A stretch of 11,058 nucleotides of DNA from UBA917 sp964435085 (lineage in GTDB: Bacteria; Patescibacteriota; Patescibacteriia; Patescibacteriales; Patescibacteriaceae). The position numbers and the translations under genes are program-made. The stretch lies in assembly GCA_964435085.1 (NCBI GenBank), contig CAYSXQ010000021.1, positions 1 through 11,058 of the forward strand. Direction: 5' to 3'. Numbering within the stretch: the stretch's first letter is position 1; each line of letters begins with the position of its first letter. This document shows, in pieces, positions 5,817 through 11,058 of this stretch. A model generated the notes under the pieces. It saw only the letters and a program-made list of their open reading frames with translations. It was not told where the DNA came from and ran no database searches.

Positions 5817-6548
5817 TTAATTATTTTTGTAGATCTTCTGGACTTTGCCCAGCTTGTCGATGATTTTGACTTGAGTTAAGCCTCGAGCCTTCGGCGTGTG
5901 ACGAACATTCCAGCCCCAAGCCAAGGCTCCATCAGGAAAGGTCCATTCAATCTCATCGATACCAACAATGCTATTGTAACGTGGGTTATTAATCCAAAAG
6001 TTGACGTCTGAACCAAGTATATAGGTAGTATTAACAATCTGGCCATCCAAATGTTGAATAGTGCTTTTGTCAATGCGAGTGACTTGACCTCTACCTAAGT
6101 GAAAGCCGATGATAATTTCGTTTTGAGTACTATCATCGGTAACATAATAGGGTACCGAGAAAGGCTCAGAGCGAGGAATCAAAGCACGTTCACTGCGATT
6201 TCTACCATAGATAAGAAAGACGTCGGTTTCAGTATCATTATCATAGGCAAAGCCAACGATATAATATTTATCCTTAATCTCAAACTCTTTCTTGATCTTC
6301 TCGCCAGCAATAAAAGCGGTAACAAAAGGATCGACGGGTTTATCAGTAGCAGGAATCCAGTCGTTAACTGGCAAGCTAATCTTATAGAGCTTACGGTTTG
6401 AGAAGGCTGGATAATTGGGATCAGGAATGACCTCAATTCTCACTTCGTCATTGGCATCGAATGGAGCAACGTTTGTGGGTTGCTCATGATTGCAGGAAGC
6501 TACTAGCATTAGCGCTAGAGCGGATAACAGGACAGCAAAAGCTTTCAT
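5817..6548 (-). CDS. Predicted lipoprotein with possible PKD-like C-terminal domain
   Basis: I do not recognise a specific family. The start is the ATG at 6548, because GGAGGA lies 5 nt upstream; the longer ORF from a TTG at 6560 would begin within that SD. The 243-aa product has a clear lipoprotein signal: MK, a hydrophobic core, then the lipobox VASC with the lipidated cysteine at residue 19. It is therefore expected to be tethered to the outer face of the membrane. The mature part is rich in Asp, Ile and aromatic residues with no membrane helices. Residues about 197-240 (IDEIEWTFPDG, then NVRHT, then VKIIDKLGKVQ) resemble the W-x-F-x-D-G ... V-x-H-T ... D-x-x-G pattern of PKD/Ig-like folds; this is an inference. 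The gene is monocistronic and lies between a surface/glycan operon and tsaB, so a cell-surface role is likely. Confidence 0.75.
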   Translation of the reverse strand: MKAFAVLLSALALMLVASCNHEQPTNVAPFDANDEVRIEVIPDPNYPAFSNRKLYKISLPVNDWIPATDKPVDPFVTAFIAGEKIKKEFEIKDKYYIVGFAYDNDTETDVFLIYGRNRSERALIPRSEPFSVPYYVTDDSTQNEIIIGFHLGRGQVTRIDKSTIQHLDGQIVNTTYILGSDVNFWINNPRYNSIVGIDEIEWTFPDGALAWGWNVRHTPKARGLTQVKIIDKLGKVQKIYKNN

Positions 6549-6552
6549 TAAA

Positions 6553-6558
6553 TCCTCC
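6553..6558 (-). promoter_or_regulatory. Strong Shine-Dalgarno fixing the lipoprotein start
   Basis: GGAGGA on the minus strand lies 5 nt before the ATG at 6548. It is the only consensus SD I see in the window; the other genes have weak or no SD. It rules out the TTG at 6560 as the start. Confidence 0.85.
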
Positions 6559-6560
6559 AA

Positions 6561-6592
6561 AAAATAAAAAATAAAAAATTGTAAGGTACAAT
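6561..6592 (-). terminator. Small hairpin plus T-tract in the lipoprotein leader (weak terminator or attenuator)
   Basis: On the minus strand, ATTGTA and TACAAT (6592-6587 and 6583-6578) form a 6-bp stem on a 3-nt loop. A run of three T6 blocks separated by single A residues follows, ending at the SD. It could end read-through from the GT4 operon, or modulate transcription starting at the TATAAT box upstream. The stem is short and AT-rich, so strength is doubtful. Confidence 0.45.
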
Positions 6593-6595
6593 CAT

Positions 6596-6659
6596 TACAT
6601 TAACAACTAAATTATATGGCCTTTATCTATAAAAGCAAGATAATTTAGTTGTTAATGTA
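6596..6659. repeat. Perfect 20-bp inverted repeat with 24-nt spacer
   Basis: Positions 6596-6615 and 6640-6659 are exact reverse complements over 20 nt. The 24-nt spacer contains a further near-palindrome (GCCTTTAT facing ATAAAAGC), so the minus-strand RNA could form one long hairpin. The repeat lies between the GT4 stop and the lipoprotein start and contains a candidate promoter. No T-tract directly follows the long stem. Possible roles are an operator for a dimeric regulator, a barrier to read-through, or the remnant of a small mobile element. Confidence 0.85.
6611..6638 (-). promoter_or_regulatory. Candidate promoter of the lipoprotein gene inside the inverted repeat
   Basis: A perfect -10 TATAAT (6616-6611, minus strand) sits 16 nt after a poor -35 TTGCTT (6638-6633). 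Transcription would start near 6604, within one arm of the inverted repeat, giving a leader of about 55 nt. The -35 matches only three of six consensus bases, so an activator or another -35 is possible. Confidence 0.5.
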
Positions 6660-6669
6660 GCTTAATCTT

Positions 6670-7803
6670 TTAGTCACTGTGACGAACAAGCCAAGAACTA
6701 CGACGAGTTTCGCCGTACAACAAAGCCATATGATGAGCAATGTGCTCCCAATTGAAATGAGTTTCAATTCTCAGTCTCGCCTCCTCACCTCTGGCTTTGA
6801 CTAGCTCAGGATTGTCTAGCAAGTAACTAAGCTTAGTCTGCAAGTCAGCAATGTTTTTGTTAGCAAAGATAAAGCCGGTAGTGCCGACAGCTGAGAGGTT
6901 TTCAGGGATGTCGCTAACCAAGACCGCACGACGACGAGCCATGGCTTCAAGGAGAGCTAGACTTAAGCCTTCAGATTCAGAAGGTTGCACAAAGAGATAG
7001 GCGTGGGCATAGAGCTGAGCCAAAGCCTCACCAGTTTGACTACCAGTAAAGATAATGCGGGAGTCGCCTTTGGCCAGAGCCTTGAGCTCTAAGACATAGT
7101 CATCGCTACAAGCACTGTCGCCGACAATGACTAATTTTTTGTCAGTATCAAGCGCCTTAAAGGCTTGGATGAGATAAGCTAGACCCTTGTGACGAACCAA
7201 GCGAGAAATAGCGACGATATAATTATCAGGAGCTAAATTCCACTGGCTCAGTAAATTAGAATTTTCAGGGCCGTGCAGTGTAGCGCCGTTAGGAATGTAA
7301 GTCGCGGTACGGTTATATTTAGTTTGCACATAGCGCAACATGTCCTCGGTGACAACGACAATTTCATCAGCAAAGAGACACATGAGGTATTCACCCAAGC
7401 GCAAAGAGAGCTGAGCAAAACTGCCCCACTTCTGGTGTTCGTAGTCACGGCTTTGCAAGGTAGCTACTACCTTAAGCTTGTGATTGAACAGCTTAGGCAA
7501 CCAACAAGTCAGAGCTGGGCCGATGCTTTGATAGTGAATGACGTCAAAGTCTTGCCAAATAGCATGTATGCTAGCGAGCAGAGTGTGACTGATGGTGTCG
7601 AGATGCTTAGTATTGATCGAAGGCAAGCTGATTAAGTTCACGCCCTGATAGACAGTAAGACTAGGATCAGTGTAATGAGGTCGAGTATAAGCAAAGACCT
7701 CGTGGCCAGACTGGGCTAATTGCTTAGCCAAGTCTTCCACGTATCTTTCCACACCACCGACAGTTGCCGGTAGACCTTTTTGTCCAATGAATGCTAAACG
7801 CAT
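6670..7803 (-). CDS. Family 4 (GT-B fold) glycosyltransferase
   Basis: This 377-aa cytoplasmic enzyme transfers a sugar from a nucleotide-sugar donor, probably retaining. The N-terminal acceptor domain starts MRLAFIGQKGLP and has the glycine-rich GGVERYVEDLA at 16-26. The C-terminal Glycos_transf_1 domain has SRLVRHKG (200-207), which supplies the usual Arg and Lys that contact the donor phosphates, and PSESEGLSLALLEAMA (274-289) with the family E-x7-E pair at 278 and 286. The opening segment resembles rhamnosyl- or galactosyltransferases of capsule clusters, but donor and acceptor cannot be assigned. It starts 11 nt after the propeller gene with no promoter or terminator between, so the two are cotranscribed. 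This suggests a shared job in surface glycan assembly. Confidence 0.9.
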   Translation of the reverse strand: MRLAFIGQKGLPATVGGVERYVEDLAKQLAQSGHEVFAYTRPHYTDPSLTVYQGVNLISLPSINTKHLDTISHTLLASIHAIWQDFDVIHYQSIGPALTCWLPKLFNHKLKVVATLQSRDYEHQKWGSFAQLSLRLGEYLMCLFADEIVVVTEDMLRYVQTKYNRTATYIPNGATLHGPENSNLLSQWNLAPDNYIVAISRLVRHKGLAYLIQAFKALDTDKKLVIVGDSACSDDYVLELKALAKGDSRIIFTGSQTGEALAQLYAHAYLFVQPSESEGLSLALLEAMARRRAVLVSDIPENLSAVGTTGFIFANKNIADLQTKLSYLLDNPELVKARGEEARLRIETHFNWEHIAHHMALLYGETRRSSWLVRHSD

Positions 7804-7814
7804 AGGAGCTTAAA

Positions 7815-9110
7815 TTAATTCTCGATTTGGGTGATAGTAAAGCTGGTAGAGTAGCTCAGTAGTGAGCGCTGACCAGAAACCTTAATGTCGGCCTTAGACT
7901 TAGTAATGGTTGGGACGTAGACAGTAGTGCTGAAACGACCAGATTTGTCAGTAGTGGCAAAGTAATGACTGTCAGCAAAGTAGATATCAAGAGTTTCGTT
8001 AGCTAAGTAACCCTGACCAGACAAAGCAACAGGAGACAAAGGCAAGGCCTTGTTCTTATCAACAAAGAGGGCAAGAGCTTCGCGAGGAACTTCCTTATCG
8101 ATAACTTGTTCGGTAGCTAGAGCCTTAGACTCTAATTTGAGATTACTATCAAGAAGGACAATAGTGTCGTTGTTAAAGACGACGACTTTGTCACCGCTAG
8201 GAGTAGGCACTGCAACCAGACCCATGGCCCAGCTAGTATTTAGCTTGGCGGCGCGGTTTTCAAAAGCGGCCTTGATCTTAAAGTCAAAAGGACTGATCTT
8301 GGCAATGCTAGTACCGTTAGAGATATAGAGAGATTCGGCATTACTAGACTTGATGACGTCGTAACCAAAACGGCTGTCGTGAGCAAGGCTCTTGTAAAGA
8401 CCACCATCGAGACCGAAACGCTTAATAGCGGAGTCGTCAATGACGTAAATCATCTGAGCGTTATTATCGTAGTAAAGCTGCTTATTACCCTTTTCGTTGT
8501 GATTGCTTAAAGTAATAGTGCGGAAAGTGCTGCGGCTCTCGCGATCAAAGATCTCAATGACATTGTCATGTAAGTTAAAGATGAAGCGACCGTCAGCAGA
8601 CAAGCGAACGTTGTAAGGGTTAGTAGTATTAATAACATTGTAGCTATCAATAACTTGTAAGTCATTATTCCAGATCTTAACTGCCTTACTACCGATAGTA
8701 ACTAAACGACCATCGACTCTTTCGACACGACCAAACCAATCCCAGCTAGTATCCTTAGTGGAAGCCAAAAGACCGAGTTGAGTTGGATCGCCAGCGTCAT
8801 ACTTATACAAAGTAGCGCCGCTAGTAGCGTAGATGAAGAGACGACCATTCTCCTGACTAAAGATAGCATTGTTGAAGGTGTCAAAGCCGGAGCCGATAGG
8901 GCTAGTAGCAGTGATTTTCTTCAAGCTGGCCTTGTCGGCACGGAAGATTTCTAGCTTGCCAGTGTTAGTGCTTAGCACCAAAACCTGACCATCATGATAG
9001 ACGGCATCACCAGCATAATAAGACTTGGTCTTAGAGAAGCCACCTTGCACGGTATAAACACCAGCAGCGACCACTAAAGCCAAAAAGATAACAGCAAATA
9101 GTTTTTTCAT
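7815..9110 (-). CDS. Secreted or membrane-anchored seven-bladed beta-propeller protein with C-terminal Ig-like domain
   Basis: I recognise the architecture but no named family. A signal peptide or N-terminal anchor (MKK plus a hydrophobic core, about 4-20) exports the 431-aa protein. It then shows seven degenerate repeats starting near residues 40, 88, 133, 173, 217, 257 and 305, each a loop such as DGR, a beta strand, a turn, and a strand ending like I/K-F/Y-D. This 40-48 residue spacing fits a seven-bladed propeller. Residues about 355-428 (VALSGQGYLANETLDIYF, then TTDKSGRFSTTVYVP) match the general pattern of bacterial Ig-like surface modules. No catalytic motif is visible, so binding or scaffolding is more likely than enzymatic activity. 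It is the first gene of a two-gene operon with the GT4 enzyme. There is no lipobox and no sortase motif. Confidence 0.8.
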   Translation of the reverse strand: MKKLFAVIFLALVVAAGVYTVQGGFSKTKSYYAGDAVYHDGQVLVLSTNTGKLEIFRADKASLKKITATSPIGSGFDTFNNAIFSQENGRLFIYATSGATLYKYDAGDPTQLGLLASTKDTSWDWFGRVERVDGRLVTIGSKAVKIWNNDLQVIDSYNVINTTNPYNVRLSADGRFIFNLHDNVIEIFDRESRSTFRTITLSNHNEKGNKQLYYDNNAQMIYVIDDSAIKRFGLDGGLYKSLAHDSRFGYDVIKSSNAESLYISNGTSIAKISPFDFKIKAAFENRAAKLNTSWAMGLVAVPTPSGDKVVVFNNDTIVLLDSNLKLESKALATEQVIDKEVPREALALFVDKNKALPLSPVALSGQGYLANETLDIYFADSHYFATTDKSGRFSTTVYVPTITKSKADIKVSGQRSLLSYSTSFTITQIEN

Positions 9111-9150
9111 AAAATGTAAATTTATTAATATATTTTAAATTTGATTGTTT

Positions 9151-9179
9151 ATCTTACTACAAATAATAGAAAATGTCAA
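9151..9179 (-). promoter_or_regulatory. Sigma-70-type promoter of the propeller-GT4 operon
   Basis: On the minus strand, consensus -35 TTGACA (9179-9174) and -10 TAAGAT (9156-9151) are exactly 17 nt apart. Transcription would start near 9144, giving an AT-rich leader of about 34 nt with no evident SD. Confidence 0.75.
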
Positions 9180-9212
9180 TAGCTGGACTGGCAGGATCGT
9201 CGTTTTTTGAGA

Positions 9213-9245
9213 CCTACTAAAAAACAGCTAATTTTAGCTGTTTTT
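9213..9245 (-). terminator. Intrinsic terminator after the membrane glycosyltransferase, likely bidirectional
   Basis: A perfect 12-bp stem (9220-9231 with 9234-9245) has only 2 nt between the arms, so the inner pairs probably open into the loop. On the minus strand it ends in six T. A- and T-rich flanks on both sides make it usable in either direction. It lies about 100 nt past the gene, beyond the heptad repeats. Confidence 0.88.
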
Positions 9246-9265
9246 ATACCTAAATGACTTGGTAG

Positions 9266-9342
9266 AAAGTCAAAAGTCGTAAGTCTAAAGTCCGTGACTA
9301 ATTGCCCCTTTCGACTTTTGACTTTGGACTTTTGACTTAGAC
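9266..9342. repeat. Opposed heptanucleotide tandem repeats (NAAAGTC)4 and (GACTTTN)4
   Basis: At 9266-9292 AAAGTC-type hexamers recur four times at a 7-nt period (the third reads TAAGTC). At 9313-9340 GACTTTT, GACTTTG, GACTTTT and GACTTAG follow one another at the same period. The two blocks are inverted copies separated by about 20 nt, with 23 of 27 positions complementary, so they can fold as a hairpin. The right block ends directly at the stop codon of the membrane glycosyltransferase gene. It looks like an intergenic repeat family rather than coding DNA. Confidence 0.8.
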
Positions 9343-11058
9343 CTAGTTCTGGCTCAAGCGATAAAGAGTGAAGTCCTTCGTAATTTTGGCTACTTTATCT
9401 ATCTTTAGACCTAGAACCTTGAGCCTGGAGCTGTTTAGATAGTCGAAATCTTTGTCGCTTAGAGTGAAATTGTAGTAGTAGAGCGGTACTTGCTGTTTAA
9501 CTAGATTAGCGTAGAGACGATTCATGTTGTCGTCAGTCAGTAGGCCCATAATGACTTTGCGCTCAGGGAATAATAATTTGTCGTGATAACGAGTGATAAT
9601 GACGGCATCACTAGGAGTGAGTGCGAGTACTTTTTGCCACTCGGTCTTGGAAGAGATTTGACGATCGAGATTAAAGACTAAGCCTTCATTGCTGCCGTAA
9701 AGTACAAAGGAAGCAGAGCTGAGCATAATGATAGCAATGACAACAACGCGAGTTAGCCAGACTAAGACTGGTAACTTAAGCCAACTAGAGAGACGCACTA
9801 GAGCTAACGCGGCAAGTGGAATCAAGCCTAAATAAATAGGCAGCCAATAGCGGGTATAGGAATTGCCGATGGTATAACTGTTAGGATCAGGGTTGTCATA
9901 AAAAACCCAGGAGCCGTAATAAAAAATTAGCACAGCACTAAGACCACCGAGACCTAGGAGGTAAAGCAAGTCACTCTTGCGACTGGCGTTAGTTTTGAAA
10001 ATTAAGAAAAGGAAACCAAGTCCAGCTGCTAGGAGCAACCAAGTAAACATCTTATAGATATAATGATAAAACATTTTCTCGCTGTGAGCAGGCTTAAAAC
10101 CAAAGAAGAAGACTGTGCGTCGGAGTAAGCTAGCTGAATCACGAACCTCTTGTTGGTTGACCGTAGCCGAAGCTTTGACTAGCTGTGTGGTACTAGAGCT
10201 GATTTGGGCAAGGGACTGATTCATTTGGGGATAGCCGGTATGCAAGGGAGAATTATAGAGCAGCATATTCCAACTCATGATAGGCACAAAGGCTAAGCAG
10301 AAGAAATAGACAAAGAGAACTAAGCGAGCTAGACCCAAACGATAGAAATTAAAAAGCCAAAGCATGAGAAGCAATGGCAGGAGCCAGAGTAATTCCGAGC
10401 TACGCACAGTGACGGCAAGACCGGTGAAGAGACCAGCAAGACTAGCTGCTACCCAACTAAGGTAGTGCTGTCTTTGCTCTAAGGGGCTGGCCTCGCGCGG
10501 CAAGAGAGCTGGAGTGTCAGTGAGACGAAGCGAGAAGTAAAGTCCAATCAGCCAGAGCACAACGAAGAGAATATTATGAAACATGCTGCGGGCTGAGAAA
10601 TAAATGTAGACCGGAAAGGCAGCAAGCAAGAAAGTGGAGACGATAGCAACCTCACGCTTGAAGAGTCGCTCTACGATGAGATAAAAAAAGACGAGCCCTA
10701 GAGCAGCGAAGGCTGGGGTGAAATAAGGAATAGCAGCAGTGCCAAAGAGCTTGGCAAGATTGCCATAAATAAAAATTAGACCTAGGAAACTAACTGGCTT
10801 AACCAAATCACCGTCCGTGCGGAAACTCCGAGGCATAATGATACCCTGAGCATAGAGATTAGCTGGTTCAGAGTAGCTTAGCTCCCCTTTCTCGGCATAT
10901 TGCTTAGTCAGGAAATAATTAGCTGATTCATCAGGACTGGACCATTTAATGAAGTCCGGACTGTGAGCAAGGTAATTGTAGCTGGCTGTAGCGCAAAAAA
11001 AGCTCAGGACTAAAAGTACTAAGCTGAGAGTGATCCAGTGCTTGCTAAAAAAGCCTTT
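9343..11058 (-). CDS. Polytopic membrane glycosyltransferase, ArnT/PMT (GT39/GT83) type, 5' end beyond the window
   Basis: The reading frame stays open from the stop at 9343 to the window edge, so the ATG at 10836 is internal and 74 further codons precede it. The visible 571 residues begin in a first membrane helix (about 8-30). The first extracytoplasmic loop follows, with SPDESANYF at 41-49, whose Asp-Glu pair corresponds to the acidic motif of this superfamily, and then FRTDGDLVKPVSFLG. Many more hydrophobic helices follow, and the C-terminal roughly 120 residues form a soluble domain. Such enzymes move a sugar from a polyprenyl-phosphate carrier to a lipid or protein acceptor on the outer side of the membrane. 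Specificity cannot be read from the sequence. It lies upstream of the propeller-GT4 operon, separated by a terminator and a new promoter, and probably belongs to the same surface-glycan theme. Confidence 0.85.
   Translation of the reverse strand, partial: KGFFSKHWITLSLVLLVLSFFCATASYNYLAHSPDFIKWSSPDESANYFLTKQYAEKGELSYSEPANLYAQGIIMPRSFRTDGDLVKPVSFLGLIFIYGNLAKLFGTAAIPYFTPAFAALGLVFFYLIVERLFKREVAIVSTFLLAAFPVYIYFSARSMFHNILFVVLWLIGLYFSLRLTDTPALLPREASPLEQRQHYLSWVAASLAGLFTGLAVTVRSSELLWLLPLLLMLWLFNFYRLGLARLVLFVYFFCLAFVPIMSWNMLLYNSPLHTGYPQMNQSLAQISSSTTQLVKASATVNQQEVRDSASLLRRTVFFFGFKPAHSEKMFYHYIYKMFTWLLLAAGLGFLFLIFKTNASRKSDLLYLLGLGGLSAVLIFYYGSWVFYDNPDPNSYTIGNSYTRYWLPIYLGLIPLAALALVRLSSWLKLPVLVWLTRVVVIAIIMLSSASFVLYGSNEGLVFNLDRQISSKTEWQKVLALTPSDAVIITRYHDKLLFPERKVIMGLLTDDNMNRLYANLVKQQVPLYYYNFTLSDKDFDYLNSSRLKVLGLKIDKVAKITKDFTLYRLSQN

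Noticed and set aside
7273..7635. Plus-strand ORF of 120 codons opposite the GT4 gene
   Set aside because: It is antisense to a gene with clear GT4 motifs, has no recognisable motif and is a shadow of that gene's codon structure. The same applies to the other plus-strand ORFs opposite ftsI, rsmH, mraZ, tsaB, the lipoprotein and the propeller gene.
9111..9342. Small gene in the gap between the propeller and membrane glycosyltransferase genes
   Set aside because: The sequence is explained by a promoter, an intrinsic terminator and heptad repeats; no ORF with a plausible start is present.
10834..10836. ATG at 10836 as start of the membrane glycosyltransferase
   Set aside because: The frame is open to the window edge, and the upstream codons encode a membrane helix and the SPDESANYF loop expected at the start of this family, so the ATG is internal.
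1..11058. CRISPR array, tRNA, rRNA, insertion sequence or phage genes
   Set aside because: No regularly spaced long repeats, cloverleaf, transposase or phage protein could be seen. The short repeats present are inverted or heptameric and are described separately.

Overview
All genes in this window lie on the minus strand, so it is transcribed from high to low coordinates. The content suggests a member of the Patescibacteria (Candidate Phyla Radiation). The reasons are a stripped-down division and cell-wall cluster (mraZ-rsmH-ftsL-ftsI-murF, then a terminator, with none of the usual mraY, murD, ftsW, murG or ftsZ), a TsaB about half the usual length, a MurF without its N-terminal domain, and mostly weak or absent Shine-Dalgarno sequences. 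This placement is an inference; no rRNA or other marker is present. TGA ends rsmH in an ATGA overlap with ftsL, which argues against a UGA-recoded CPR lineage.

Layout in transcription order. (1) 11058-9343: the 3' part of a polytopic glycosyltransferase of the ArnT/PMT type, open at the window edge. It is followed by paired heptanucleotide repeats and a strong terminator (9219-9245). (2) 9110-6670: a two-gene operon with a good promoter (9151-9179). It encodes a secreted or membrane-anchored seven-bladed beta-propeller protein with a C-terminal Ig-like domain, then a cytoplasmic GT4 glycosyltransferase. (3) 6659-6578: an AT-rich regulatory stretch with a perfect 20-bp inverted repeat, an embedded TATAAT box and a small hairpin followed by a T-tract. 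(4) 6548-5817: a lipoprotein with a consensus SD, followed by a terminator. (5) 5720-5361: a short tsaB with its own TTGACA promoter, followed by a terminator. (6) 5257-32: the division and cell-wall operon. It starts at a consensus promoter overlaid by five 10-nt-spaced repeats that look like the MraZ operator, and it ends at the hairpin at 3-32.

How the genes fit together: MraZ probably autoregulates the cluster, RsmH methylates 16S rRNA, FtsL and FtsI belong to the septal divisome, and MurF completes the UDP-MurNAc-pentapeptide precursor. The upstream half (ArnT/PMT-type enzyme, propeller protein, GT4 enzyme, lipoprotein) looks like a cell-surface and glycan module, but no substrate can be assigned. 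I found no tRNA, rRNA, CRISPR array, transposase or clear horizontally acquired island. The most interesting unexplained features are the compact TsaB and MurF, the MraZ-type operator, the hairpins at the ftsI-murF junction, the 20-bp inverted repeat around a promoter, and the opposed heptad repeats.
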